NCBI RefSeq assembly: GCF_023155745.1
Contig: NZ_JAKNUS010000012.1
Span: 43,745 to 107,744 of the forward strand
DNA: 64,000 bases
DNA from: Microbacterium kunmingense
GTDB lineage: Bacteria > Actinomycetota > Actinomycetes > Actinomycetales > Microbacteriaceae
Direction of reading: 5' to 3'
In this document: positions 40,613 through 49,811 of the stretch, in pieces
Numbering within the stretch: the first letter of the stretch is position 1
Layout of the letters: every line of letters starts with the position of its first letter
Position numbers and translations under genes: made by a program
Notes under the pieces: model-generated
Told to the model about the DNA's origin: nothing
Seen by the model: only the letters and a program-made list of their open reading frames with translations
Databases searched by the model: none

Positions 40613-40798
40613 AGCGAAACGCCGATGCGTGGACGTATCCTGGACACGTCCATCGGACGAGCGGTCGTCGTTGTCCCCAGCAGCGAGTTCGTCCCCAGCG
40701 AGCGTCCAGACATGCCCCGATGGGCATGGCCCTTCCGCCGATCCTCTCCTCGCAGAGGGTCTCCGGGAGGGCCATTGACGTTCCCCTAGGCTGGAGGG

Positions 40799-41206
40799 AT
40801 GGCGGGGAAGAAGCGCGCACGACGAGTGCCCGAGCTGGAGTTCCGCAACACCGCGCTCAGCGATGCGCTCCAGACCCAGGACATGGCCGCCGTCGCGTTC
40901 GCCCTTCGACACGGACCGACGGTCGTGCCGCTGCTGCGCGCCGGGGCGCGCGATGACCCGCGCGATGCGGGCGAGGTGTGGACATACCGCGACCCCGAGT
41001 CGGGCGACCTGGCACTCCTGCTGTTCAGTGATGCCGCGCACAAGCCCGAGAGCCTGCCGCCCACGGTGGCGCTGCAGTCACCCGCGTGGCTGCGCGCGTT
41101 CCTCGGCCGTCACCGCGACGCCGTGAAGACGGTCTTCTTCGACATCGCCGGCCCGCACCCCATGCAGGCGTCACCCGACGACCTCATCGCCGCGCTGGAC
41201 GCCTGA
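40799..41206 (+). CDS. SseB-like hypothetical protein
   Basis: 135 residues, basic at the N-terminus (MAGKKRARRVPELEF). It contains VVPLLRAGARDDPRDAGEVW, LALLLFSDAAHKPE and VKTVFFDIAGPHPMQASPDD, a layout similar to SseB N-terminal domains. No signal or membrane segment. TAGGCT lies six bases before the ATG with GGAGGG between them. Function unknown. Confidence 0.68.
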   Translation: MAGKKRARRVPELEFRNTALSDALQTQDMAAVAFALRHGPTVVPLLRAGARDDPRDAGEVWTYRDPESGDLALLLFSDAAHKPESLPPTVALQSPAWLRAFLGRHRDAVKTVFFDIAGPHPMQASPDDLIAALDA

Positions 41207-41243
41207 CGCGCCGCGCGATGTGTGGCCGCGTGGTGGGGGTTGG

Positions 41244-41515
41244 GTGTCGGCGGCGCACGGGAGGAGATCGACGCACGGGAGGTTGGAGGGCGGCGGCGGC
41301 GCCTCCCTTGTGCGGATCTCCTCCGGTGTGCCGCTGGGATGGGTCTCAAGGTGACCGGGCTCGGCGACGCGCACGCCCGGGCGCCGCGCGCCGGGTTCAC
41401 CGCGGTGTGGCTCCGTGCCGGCGGCGCACGGGAGGAGATCGACGCACGGGAGGTTGAGGGGGTGGTGGCGGCGCCTCCCTTCTGCGGATCTCCTCCGGCG
41501 TGCCGCTGGGATGGG
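41244..41515. repeat. Two ~100-bp direct repeats, each a long imperfect inverted repeat
   Basis: Copies at 41244-41343 and 41415-41515 agree over almost their whole length (171-base period). Within each, GCACGGGAGGAGATC and GATCTCCTCCG, with flanking CGGC and GCCG, can pair to a stem of about 30 bp. The gap 41207-41569 between convergent genes contains only these, so they may act as bidirectional terminators or be a mobile palindromic element. Confidence 0.7.
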
Positions 41516-41569
41516 CGGCAGGGTGATCGCGCGCGGGCAGCGCGGGCGCCGCGCGGGCGCGCGCGCGGC

Positions 41570-42931
41570 TCAGAACTCGGGGATGTCGCGCAAGCGACCC
41601 GACGCGTGCGGCACGAGGTCGCGGAGCGCGGCCGCGAGGTGACCGGATGACGCGTCGACGACGGTCGCGTAGCCGAGGCGCGCCGCCTCGGTCCGCCGCT
41701 GCGCGGCCTGGGTGACCGGCCGCACTTCACCGGCCAGGGTGAGCTCGCCGATCGCGGCGACACCGCGCGCGAGAGCTCGGTCGCGCATCGAGTTGACGAC
41801 GGCGACCGCGATGGCGAGGTCAGCCGCAGGCTCGAGCAGTCGCACCCCACCGACGGTGGAGACGTAGACGTCGCACGCCGAGACCGTGAGGTTGAGGCGC
41901 TTCTCGATCACGGCGAGGATCATCGCCACGCGTGCTCCGTCTACGCCGCTGACGACGCGGCGCGCGTTCGGGGAAGCCGTCGGAATGGTGAGCGCCTGGA
42001 TCTCGACGGGCATCGCCCGCCGGCCCTCGAGCGCGATCGTCACGCAGGTGCCGGGCACCGGCTCACCGTGCCCGAGGAACAGCGCGCTCGGGTCGGGCAC
42101 CTCCGCGATCCCCTCCCCGGTCATGTCGAAGCATCCGACCTCATCGGTGGGACCGAACCGGTTCTTCAGAGCCCGCACGAAGCGGAGCGACGTCTGCCGG
42201 TCACCCTCGAACTGGCACACCACGTCGACGAGGTGCTCGAGGATGCGCGGGCCCGCGATCGTGCCGTCTTTCGTGACGTGTCCGACGAGGATCGTCGGCA
42301 GCGCGCGCTCCTTGGCCACGCGGATGAGGGTGGAGGCGACCTCGCGGACCTGGCTCGGCTGCCCGGCCGCGCCGTCGGACAGCGCGGAGGACACCGTCTG
42401 CACCGAATCGACGATCAGCAGGTCGGGAGCGACCTCGTCGATGTGACCGAGGATGGTGGCCAGGTCGGTCTCGCTGGCCAGATACAGCTCGTCGTGCAGG
42501 GCGCCCGTGCGCTCGGCGCGGAGGCGCACCTGGGCGAGCGATTCCTCGGCGCTGGCGTACAGCACGCGTTGGCCGCTGCGAGCGGTGTGCACGGCGACCT
42601 CGAGCAGCAGCGTCGACTTGCCGACGCCCGGCTCGCCGGAGAGGAGAATGGCGGCGCCGGGAACGAGGCCGCCGCCGAGGACGCGATCGAACTCGCCCAC
42701 CCCCGTCGTCCGGCGCGGGGCATCCCGCGTATCGACGGCGGTGATCGGTCGAGCTGCGCGCTGGGCGCCCGGCGCGACCGGCGTGATCTGCGTCACGATC
42801 CCGGTCTGCTCGGCAGCCTCGACGACCGTTCCCCACTGCTGGCACTCGCCGCACCGACCGACCCAGCGCGCCGTCGTCCATCCGCACTCGGTGCACCGGT
42901 AGGGAGCGGTGGTGGCGGCGCGACGGGGCAT
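41570..42931 (-). CDS. radA: DNA repair protein RadA
   Basis: 453 residues. N-terminal zinc finger (YRCTECGW and GRCGECQQW), then the RecA-like core with Walker A SGEPGVGKST near residue 98, the RadA-specific KNRFG motif, and a Lon-like C-terminal domain (GVRLLEPAADLAIAVAVVNS). It processes recombination intermediates. ATG 42931 follows TAAGGT by six bases on the minus strand, so the mRNA is probably leaderless. Confidence 0.96.
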   Translation of the reverse strand: MPRRAATTAPYRCTECGWTTARWVGRCGECQQWGTVVEAAEQTGIVTQITPVAPGAQRAARPITAVDTRDAPRRTTGVGEFDRVLGGGLVPGAAILLSGEPGVGKSTLLLEVAVHTARSGQRVLYASAEESLAQVRLRAERTGALHDELYLASETDLATILGHIDEVAPDLLIVDSVQTVSSALSDGAAGQPSQVREVASTLIRVAKERALPTILVGHVTKDGTIAGPRILEHLVDVVCQFEGDRQTSLRFVRALKNRFGPTDEVGCFDMTGEGIAEVPDPSALFLGHGEPVPGTCVTIALEGRRAMPVEIQALTIPTASPNARRVVSGVDGARVAMILAVIEKRLNLTVSACDVYVSTVGGVRLLEPAADLAIAVAVVNSMRDRALARGVAAIGELTLAGEVRPVTQAAQRRTEAARLGYATVVDASSGHLAAALRDLVPHASGRLRDIPEF

Positions 42932-42977
42932 GGTGCGACCTTAGCCGCGACCCCCGACATCCGATCTGCTCACCGTC

Positions 42978-43015
42978 GGCGAGGCGCCGCAACCCCCCAG
43001 CTGCAGCGCCTCGCC
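42978..43015 (-). terminator. Hairpin after the permease gene
   Basis: GGCGAGGCGC (42978-42987) and GCGCCTCGCC (43006-43015) form a 10-bp perfect stem just past the permease stop codon and before radA. No T-tract on the minus strand. Confidence 0.55.
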
Positions 43016-43028
43016 CCGGTGAGAAAGG

Positions 43029-44573
43029 TCAGGCGTCCTTGCCGAAGACCGGAGACTCCATGGCGTCGTATCCCTCTGCCTGGGGGTCGCCGTGACGCCC
43101 CCCGGACAAAGCGTATTCCTCCTCGGGCGAAAGCACGAGACGGTGACGGAAGAACAGTCCGAATCCGAGCAGGATGATGACGTACACCACCACGATCGCG
43201 ATGATCGCCGGAAGGAAGGTCGGGTTCAGGAGGAACCCGACGAAGACGATCGCCGCGATCACCGCTGCCATCACCGCACCGGGAACACCCCAGGGGCTCT
43301 TGTACGGACGAGCGACGTTTGGGAACTTCCGGCGCAGCAGCACGAACGACACCATCTGGAGGAAGTAGGCCAGCACCGCGCCCCACACTGCGATGTTCAG
43401 CACGATCGCCCCGGCGACAGCCCCGGCGCCCTCGTTCACCGCGGAGAGGGTGTCGAGAATCGCCAGCGCCACGAAGCCGATCGCCGCACCGACGGTCAGT
43501 GCCACCCACGGGGTCTTGCGCTTTCCGGTGAGGGAGAGGAAGCGCGGGTAGTACCCGGCGCGGGAAAGGGAGTACATGTTGCGGCCGTAGGCGAACATGA
43601 TCCCCTGCAGCGACGCGAGGAGCCCGACGAGGGCGAGGAGCGCGAGAACCGCGGCCGCCTCGTCACCCACGATCGCACGGAACCCGTCGAGCAGCGGCTC
43701 GCCCGCGACCCCGGTCGCCTCGGCGCCGATGACACCGGTGTTGAGGAAGAGAACGAGGAGCCCGGTGACGATGAGGGTGCCGCGGGCCCAGAACCCCGCC
43801 TTCGGGATGTCGCGCACCGGGTTGTGCGACTCCTCCGCCGCGAGCGGCAGCTCCTCGATGCCGAGGAAGAACCACATCGCGAAGGGAAGGGCGAACAGGA
43901 TCGGGAAGACGCCGTGCGGGAGGAACGCCGTCTGGCCCGGGTCGGGGGCGATGTCCCAGAGGTTCGCCCACTGGAACGCGCCCGAGAAGACCGCCATGAG
44001 GGAGAAGACGACGATGATGCCGATCGAGATGATCGACACGACGATCGCGAAGCGGAACGAGATCGCCGCGCCCGCCGAGTTCAGGGCGATGAAGACCACG
44101 TAGAGCACCAGCCACCACACCCACGGCGGGAGCGAGAGGTTCAGCAGCTCGCTCGTGATCGCGTCGGCGTACGACGCCGAGAAGTACACGATCACCGCGG
44201 TGGTGGCGACGTACTCGATCGTCTCCGCCGCGCCGGTGACGAGCCCTCCCCAGGGGCCCATCGCCGAGCGCGCGAACGAGTACGCCCCACCGGTGTGCGG
44301 CATGGCCGCCGCCATCTCGCCGATCGAGAAGATCAATCCGTAGTACATGAGCACCAGTACGGCGAAGGCGATCAGCATGCCGCCGAATCCGGCGAAGTCG
44401 ATGCCGAAGTTCCAGCCCGAGAAGTCGCCCGAGATCACCGCCGCGACGGCGAGGCCCCAGAGGCCCCAGATCCCCGCGGCGCGTTTGAGTCCACGCTTCT
44501 CGAAATACTCCTGGCCGGCTCGCGTATAGGTCGCTCCGGCGACCTTCTGCGACTCGCTTCTCGACTGTGACAT
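43029..44573 (-). CDS. APC-family ethanolamine permease
   Basis: 514 residues with about 12 membrane segments. VISGDFSGWNFGIDFAGFGG near residue 48 and FSIGEMAAAMPHTGGAYSFA are typical of the ethanolamine permease group of the amino acid-polyamine-organocation family. GIEELPLAAEESHNP lies in the middle. GGAGGACCG gives the start at 44573. It is divergent from, and shares a 216-base regulatory region with, the glutamine-synthetase-like operon, which strongly suggests it imports that operon's substrate. Confidence 0.85.
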   Translation of the reverse strand: MSQSRSESQKVAGATYTRAGQEYFEKRGLKRAAGIWGLWGLAVAAVISGDFSGWNFGIDFAGFGGMLIAFAVLVLMYYGLIFSIGEMAAAMPHTGGAYSFARSAMGPWGGLVTGAAETIEYVATTAVIVYFSASYADAITSELLNLSLPPWVWWLVLYVVFIALNSAGAAISFRFAIVVSIISIGIIVVFSLMAVFSGAFQWANLWDIAPDPGQTAFLPHGVFPILFALPFAMWFFLGIEELPLAAEESHNPVRDIPKAGFWARGTLIVTGLLVLFLNTGVIGAEATGVAGEPLLDGFRAIVGDEAAAVLALLALVGLLASLQGIMFAYGRNMYSLSRAGYYPRFLSLTGKRKTPWVALTVGAAIGFVALAILDTLSAVNEGAGAVAGAIVLNIAVWGAVLAYFLQMVSFVLLRRKFPNVARPYKSPWGVPGAVMAAVIAAIVFVGFLLNPTFLPAIIAIVVVYVIILLGFGLFFRHRLVLSPEEEYALSGGRHGDPQAEGYDAMESPVFGKDA

Positions 44574-44789
44574 CGGTCCTCCGTGCGCTCGGGTGCGGCG
44601 AGGGTACGCGCCTTGCGGATGATTGTGGCCCCATTGGTCGGCTGTGTCTACCTTTATCTCGCCCCGGCCGGTTACAGTGGTCGCGACCGGAGCCCTCCGG
44701 TCGGCGGCCCATCGGTCGAGCGGCACCGGGTGGAAGGCACCGACGCCGACGACGGTACGGGAGCGCTGCGCGACAGTGAGGAGCATGGG
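44574..44789. promoter_or_regulatory. Divergent regulatory region between permease and ligase operon
   Basis: 216 non-coding bases between two start codons. Plus-strand -10-like TACAGT at 44673 and TACCTTTAT near 44650 are the most AT-rich parts. It must hold promoters for both directions and is the likely target of the GntR regulator at 49086. I could not pick out a convincing operator dyad. Confidence 0.45.
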
Positions 44790-46145
44790 ATGCCGGGAAA
44801 CCTGACCCCGCCCGAATTGACCGCCGCCATCGCGGCCGGCGAGATCGACACCGTGATCGTCGGATTCGCCGATGCCCAGGGGCGCCTGGTCGGAAAGCGC
44901 GTCTCGGCGCGCCTCTTCCAGGAGGAGGTGCTGCACCACGGCGCGGAGGCCTGCAACTACCTCCTCTCGGTCGACGTCGACATGAACACCGTCGACGGCT
45001 ACACGATGGCCAGCTGGGAGACCGGCTACGGCGACATGATGCTGCTCCCGGACGTCGAGACCCTCCGCCGTATCCCCTGGCAGCCGGGCACGGCGCTGGT
45101 CATGGCCGACCTCGGCTGGGAGAGCGGCGACCCCGTCGCGCAGTCGCCTCGCGCGATCCTGCAGGCCCAGCGCGCGCGCCTGGCCGAGCGCGGGCTCGTC
45201 GGCTACAGCGGCACCGAGCTGGAGTTCATGGTCTTCGACGAGAGCTACCGCTCGGCGTGGGCCAAGGGGTACCGCGACCTCGCGCCCTCCACCGACTACA
45301 ACGTCGACTACGACATCCTCGCCTCCACCCGACTCGAGCCGCTGCTGCGCGACATCCGGGTCGGAATGGACGGGGCGGGCATGTACTGCGAGGGCGTCAA
45401 GGGCGAGTGCAACCTCGGCCAGCAGGAGATCGCGTTCCGCTTCGCCGAGGTGCTCGAGACCGCCGACCAGCACACCATCTACAAGACCGGGGCCAAGCAG
45501 ATCGCCGACCAGCACGGCAAGGCGATCACGTTCATGGCGAAGTTCAACGAGCGCGAGGGCAACAGCTGCCACATCCACCTCTCGGTGCGCTCGGAGGCGG
45601 GGGAGCCGGTGATGGCCGGCGACGGCCCCCACGGCTTCAGCCCGCTCATGCAGTCGTGGATCGCCGGCATCCTCGCCACGCTCCGCGAGTTCACCCTGCT
45701 CTACGCCCCGACGATCAACTCCTACAAGCGCTTCGCGAAGGGGAGCTTCGCCCCCACGGGCATCGCGTGGGGGATCGACAACCGCACCTGCGCGCTGCGC
45801 GTGGTCGGACACGGCTCGTCGCTGCGCGTGGAGAACCGGGTGCCCGGCGGTGACGTCAACCCCTACATGGCCATCTCGGCGATCATCGCCGGCGGCCTCC
45901 ACGGCCTCGAGCACGAGCTGCCGCTCCCCGACCCGCTCCGGGGGAACGCCTATGCGGCCGGAGTCGACCACCTGCCGACGACCCTCCGCGAGGCGGCGCG
46001 GCTCTTCGACGAGTCGGCGATCGCCCGGGCCGCCTTCGGCGACGAGGTCGTCGAGCACTACCTCAACCAGGCGCGCATCGAGGTCGAGGCCTACGACGCC
46101 GCCGTGACCGACTGGGAGCGGGTGCGTGGCTTCGAACGGCTCTGA
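44790..46145 (+). CDS. Glutamine-synthetase-like gamma-glutamyl ligase (GlnA4/PuuA type)
   Basis: 451 residues. The glutamine synthetase catalytic domain is complete: SGTELEFMVFDE, GMYCEGVKGECNLGQQEI (metal Glu), FMAKFNEREGNSCHIHLSV (ATP/His), PTINSYKRFAKGSFAPTGIAW split over two lines of motif, and NRTCALRVVG and VENRVPGGDVNPYMA. The order and its operon fit gamma-glutamylpolyamine or gamma-glutamylethanolamide synthetases rather than housekeeping GlnA. It would couple Glu to the amine using ATP. ATG 44790 has GAGGAGC upstream; a longer open frame to 44583 is non-coding in character. It overlaps the hydrolase gene by 20 bases. Confidence 0.88.
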   Translation: MPGNLTPPELTAAIAAGEIDTVIVGFADAQGRLVGKRVSARLFQEEVLHHGAEACNYLLSVDVDMNTVDGYTMASWETGYGDMMLLPDVETLRRIPWQPGTALVMADLGWESGDPVAQSPRAILQAQRARLAERGLVGYSGTELEFMVFDESYRSAWAKGYRDLAPSTDYNVDYDILASTRLEPLLRDIRVGMDGAGMYCEGVKGECNLGQQEIAFRFAEVLETADQHTIYKTGAKQIADQHGKAITFMAKFNEREGNSCHIHLSVRSEAGEPVMAGDGPHGFSPLMQSWIAGILATLREFTLLYAPTINSYKRFAKGSFAPTGIAWGIDNRTCALRVVGHGSSLRVENRVPGGDVNPYMAISAIIAGGLHGLEHELPLPDPLRGNAYAAGVDHLPTTLREAARLFDESAIARAAFGDEVVEHYLNQARIEVEAYDAAVTDWERVRGFERL

Positions 46146-46929
46146 TCAGGGCGGCCTCGCCGTCGCGCAGACCCGACGGCCGGTCATCGGCCTGACCACC
46201 TATCTCGAGCAGGCGGCCCAGGGCGTGTGGAACGTGCGCGCCGCCTTCCTCCCCGAGGTGTACTTCGACGCCGTGACGGCCTCGGGCGGCATCGCGGTGC
46301 TCCTCCCGCCGCAGCCCGCGCCCGATGACGCCGCGCCGGCGGTCCTCGACGGGCTCGACGGACTCATCCTCACCGGCGGGGTCGACGTCCAGCCCGAGCT
46401 GTACGGCGCCCCGCGGCATCCGCTCACCGACCCCGCCCGCGCGGATCGCGACGCGTGGGAGATGGCGCTGTTCTCGGGCGCGGAGGAGAGACGGATGCCG
46501 GTGCTGGCGATCTGTCGCGGGATGCAGGTGGTCAACGTCGCCCGCGGCGGCACCCTGCACCAGCACCTGCCCGACGTGCTCGGCACCGAGAAGTACCGGC
46601 TCGGGAACGGGGTCTTCGCGACGAACCCGACCGAGGTGGAGGCGGGCACGCGCCTCGCCGAACTCGTCGGGGCGGGCACGCAGGAGGTGCACAGTTACCA
46701 CCACCAGGGCATCGACCGCCTCGGCGAGGGCCTCACCGTGACCGCGCGCACCGACGACGGACTCGTCTACGCCGTGGAGGGAACCGGTGACGGATACCTG
46801 CTCGGTGTGCAGTGGCATCCCGAACAGAATCTCGATGACCGTCGGCTGTTCGCCGGGCTCGTGCGCGAGGCCGCCGACTACCGCGCACGCTCGCGCGCGC
46901 CGCATTCGGAGCAGGAGGTGTCGGCATGA
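46126..46929 (+). CDS. Gamma-glutamyl hydrolase, class I amidotransferase family (PuuD-like)
   Basis: 267 residues. Catalytic Cys in LAICRGMQVVN, His/Glu in GVQWHPEQN, and oxyanion LILTGGVDVQPELY, as in gamma-glutamyl-GABA hydrolases. It would release Glu from the oxidised gamma-glutamyl intermediate at the end of the pathway. GTG 46126 overlaps the ligase gene by 20 bases and the stop overlaps the aldehyde dehydrogenase start by 4. Confidence 0.88.
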   Translation: MASNGSDQGGLAVAQTRRPVIGLTTYLEQAAQGVWNVRAAFLPEVYFDAVTASGGIAVLLPPQPAPDDAAPAVLDGLDGLILTGGVDVQPELYGAPRHPLTDPARADRDAWEMALFSGAEERRMPVLAICRGMQVVNVARGGTLHQHLPDVLGTEKYRLGNGVFATNPTEVEAGTRLAELVGAGTQEVHSYHHQGIDRLGEGLTVTARTDDGLVYAVEGTGDGYLLGVQWHPEQNLDDRRLFAGLVREAADYRARSRAPHSEQEVSA

Positions 46930-48284
46930 GCGACACGATCACCCTCGTCAACCCCGCGACCGGACGGGCGTTCCGTGAGATCCCGCGCGCGGGTCTCGCC
47001 GAGGTCGATGCCGCAATCGCGGGCGCCGTCGCCGCGCAGCGGACCTGGGCGGCCCTCGCGCCCGTGGCGCGCGCCGACGCGCTGCGCTCCTTCGCACGCG
47101 TGGTCGAGGCGCACGTCGACGAGCTCGCCGCCCTGGAGGTGGAGAATTCCGGGCACCCCATCGGGTCGGCGCGGTGGGAGGCATCGCACGTCGCCCAGGT
47201 GCTGAACTACTACGCCGCGGCGCCGGAGCGCCTCATCGGGCAGCAGATCCCGGTCGCCGGGGGCCTCGACGTCACCTTCCATGAGCCGTACGGCGTCGTC
47301 GGCATCATCGTGCCGTGGAACTTCCCGATGACGATCGCCTCGTGGGGGTTCGCGCCCGCGCTCGCCGCCGGAAACGCGGTGGTGCTCAAGCCCGCCGAGC
47401 TGACACCGCTCACCGCCGTTCGGCTCGGCGAGCTCGCCCTCGAGGCGGGGCTTCCCGACGGGCTCTTCCAGGTCGTCACGGGGTCGGGCTCGGTCGTCGG
47501 GCAGCGCTTCGTCAGCCACCCCGATGTGCGGAAGGTCGTCTTCACGGGGTCGACCGAGGTGGGGACGGATGTCGCGGCAGGCTGCGCCCGCATGCTGAAG
47601 CCCGTGACGCTGGAGCTCGGCGGCAAGTCGGCGAACATCGTCTTCGCCGACGCCGACCTCGAGCGCGCCGCCGCGAGCGCTCCCGGCTCGGTGTTCGACA
47701 ACGCCGGGCAGGACTGCTGCGCCCGCAGCCGCCTCCTCGTGGAGCGCTCGGTCTACGACCGGTTCCTCGAGCTGCTCGAGCCGGCCGTCCAGGCGTGGCG
47801 GGTCGGCGACCCCGCGTCGCCCGACACCGACATGGGTCCGCTCATCTCCGCCTCCCACCGCGACACCGTCGCCGGCTTCCTCGACGGCGCCGACGTCGCC
47901 TTCCGCGGAGCGGCGCCCACCGGTGACGGGTTCTGGTTCGCGCCCACCGTGGTGCTGGCATCCCCCGGTGACCGGCTCGCGCAGGACGAGGTCTTCGGAC
48001 CCGTCGTCGCGGTGCTGCCCTTCGACGACGAGGCCGACGCGATCCGCCTCGCCAACGACACCATCTACGGCCTCGCCGGGTCGCTGTGGACAGAGAATCT
48101 CGGCCGCGCCGTGCGGGTCGCCCGAGGGGTGAAGAGCGGCGTGCTGTCGGTCAACTCCCACTCCTCGGTGCGCTACGCCACTCCGTTCGGCGGTATGAAG
48201 GCCTCCGGCCTCGGGCGCGAGCTCGGACCCGACGCCGCCGAGCATTTCACCGAGACCAAGAACGTCTTCTTCGCCACCGACTGA
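46926..48284 (+). CDS. NAD(P)-dependent aldehyde dehydrogenase
   Basis: 452 residues, slightly short at the N-terminus for the family. PWNFPMTIASWGFAPALAAGN, the Glu of LELGGKSANIVF and the catalytic Cys of NAGQDCCARSRLL are all present; the C-terminal FGGMKASGLGRELG is typical. In this operon it most likely oxidises the gamma-glutamyl amino-aldehyde. It starts in an ATGA overlap with the hydrolase gene. Confidence 0.93.
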   Translation: MSDTITLVNPATGRAFREIPRAGLAEVDAAIAGAVAAQRTWAALAPVARADALRSFARVVEAHVDELAALEVENSGHPIGSARWEASHVAQVLNYYAAAPERLIGQQIPVAGGLDVTFHEPYGVVGIIVPWNFPMTIASWGFAPALAAGNAVVLKPAELTPLTAVRLGELALEAGLPDGLFQVVTGSGSVVGQRFVSHPDVRKVVFTGSTEVGTDVAAGCARMLKPVTLELGGKSANIVFADADLERAAASAPGSVFDNAGQDCCARSRLLVERSVYDRFLELLEPAVQAWRVGDPASPDTDMGPLISASHRDTVAGFLDGADVAFRGAAPTGDGFWFAPTVVLASPGDRLAQDEVFGPVVAVLPFDDEADAIRLANDTIYGLAGSLWTENLGRAVRVARGVKSGVLSVNSHSSVRYATPFGGMKASGLGRELGPDAAEHFTETKNVFFATD

Positions 48285-48311
48285 CCCGCACGACCCGAAC
48301 AGGAAACACCC

Positions 48312-49085
48312 ATGGACCTCACGCAACGCCTCGCCGACCGGGTCGCCATCGTCACCGGCGGCGCGAGCGGCATCGGCCTCGCCACCGCCCGTCGCTTCGC
48401 CGCCGAGGGCGCCCGCGTCGTGATCGCCGACGTCGACCCGGCGTCGGGCGAACGGGCGGCCGCTGAGGTGGACGGCCTCTTCCGTCCGGTCGACGTCGCC
48501 GACGAGGCATCCGTCAATCAGCTCTTCGACTCGGTCGCCGGCGATCTCGGGCGCCTCGACATCGCCTTCAACAACGCCGGCATCTCGCCCGCCGACGACG
48601 ACTCGATCGAGACGACCGAGCTGCCGGCGTGGGATCGGGTGCAGGACGTCAACCTCAAGAGCGTGTACCTCTGCTCGCGCGCGGCGCTGCGCCACATGCT
48701 GCCCGCCGGGCGCGGATCGATCATCAACACCGCGTCGTTCGTGGCCCTCCTCGGATCGGCGACCTCGCAGATCTCGTACACCGCGTCAAAGGGCGGGGTG
48801 CTGGCGATGACCCGGGAGCTCGGGGTGCAGTTCGCCCGGCAGGGGATCCGCGTGAACGCGCTCTGCCCGGGGCCGGTGAACACCCCGCTGCTGCAGGAGC
48901 TCTTCGCGAAAGACCCCGAGCGCGCGCAGCGCCGCCTCGTCCACGTGCCCATGGGGCGGTTCGCCGAGCCCGAGGAGATGGCCGCCGCGGTCGCCTTCCT
49001 CGCCTCCGACGACGCCTCGTTCATCACCGCCACGGCGTTCGTCGTCGACGGCGGCATCACCAACGCGTACGTCACGCCCCTGTAG
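48312..49085 (+). CDS. Short-chain dehydrogenase/reductase
   Basis: 257 residues. TGGASGIGLATARRF (NAD binding), NNAGIS, the Ser of TASFVALLG and YTASKGG (catalytic Tyr/Lys), and a standard C-terminus. If the substrate is ethanolamine, this enzyme could oxidise the gamma-glutamyl alcohol to the aldehyde used by the neighbouring dehydrogenase. AGGAAACACCC precedes the start 27 bases after the previous gene. Confidence 0.9.
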   Translation: MDLTQRLADRVAIVTGGASGIGLATARRFAAEGARVVIADVDPASGERAAAEVDGLFRPVDVADEASVNQLFDSVAGDLGRLDIAFNNAGISPADDDSIETTELPAWDRVQDVNLKSVYLCSRAALRHMLPAGRGSIINTASFVALLGSATSQISYTASKGGVLAMTRELGVQFARQGIRVNALCPGPVNTPLLQELFAKDPERAQRRLVHVPMGRFAEPEEMAAAVAFLASDDASFITATAFVVDGGITNAYVTPL

Positions 49086-49811
49086 GTGAGCGCGGTGTCG
49101 GTCGAGGTGCCCCTTCCCGCCGTGCGGCGCGCGGTCTACCGCCCGGTGCGCGGGGGGAACGCCCTCGAAGACACGGTGGCCCGGCTCATCCAGACGGTGC
49201 GGCTGGGGGTCGTCGCGCCGGGGCAGTCGCTCCCGCCCGAGCGTGAGCTCGCGGGGCTCTACGGGGTGAGCCGCGACACGGTGCGCGAGGCGATCCGCGA
49301 GCTCGCCGACACCGGCTATCTCGTCAGGCGCCGCGGACGGTACGGCGGCACGTTCGTCGCCGATCCGCTGCCGCAGCCGGCGGCGGTCGCGGTGAGCGCG
49401 GCCGAGCTCGAAGACGTGCTGGGTCTTCGCCGGGTGCTCGAGACGGGGGCCGCGCGGGCCGCCGCGGGACGCACCCTCGATCCCGACGCGCGGGCGGAGC
49501 TGTGGGCCCGCCACGAGGAGGCCGCGCTCGCCGGCACCGACGACTACCGGCGGCTCGACACTCTGCTGCACCTCACGATCGCCGAGCTCGCCGCCGTTCC
49601 CTCGCTCGTGGCCCTCATCGCCGAGAACCGGGCGCAGGTCAACGAGTGGCTCGACGCGTTCCCGCTCCTGCCCCGCAACATCGAGCACTCCAACGCTCAG
49701 CACGAGGCGATCGTCACCGCGATCCTGGCCGGGAGAGCGGATGCCGCCGAGGCGGCCATCATCGAGCACCTCGCCGGATCGGAGGCCCTGCTTCGAGGGT
49801 TCCTCGGCTGA
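49086..49811 (+). CDS. GntR/FadR-family transcriptional regulator
   Basis: 241 residues. N-terminal winged helix (LPPERELAGLYGVSRDTVREAI, then RRRGRYGGTFV) and an FCD ligand domain with LHLTIAELAAVPSLVALI and HEAIVTAILAGRADAAEAAI. GTG follows the SDR stop codon directly. As last gene of the operon it probably regulates the permease and ligase genes. The ligand may be the amine or a gamma-glutamyl intermediate. Confidence 0.9.
   Translation: MSAVSVEVPLPAVRRAVYRPVRGGNALEDTVARLIQTVRLGVVAPGQSLPPERELAGLYGVSRDTVREAIRELADTGYLVRRRGRYGGTFVADPLPQPAAVAVSAAELEDVLGLRRVLETGAARAAAGRTLDPDARAELWARHEEAALAGTDDYRRLDTLLHLTIAELAAVPSLVALIAENRAQVNEWLDAFPLLPRNIEHSNAQHEAIVTAILAGRADAAEAAIIEHLAGSEALLRGFLG

Noticed and set aside
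43029..46058. A 1009-codon minus-strand frame extending the permease gene
   Set aside because: The permease begins at 44573 with a clear ribosome site; the extension is antisense to the GS-like ligase and has Arg/Asp/His-rich nonsense composition.
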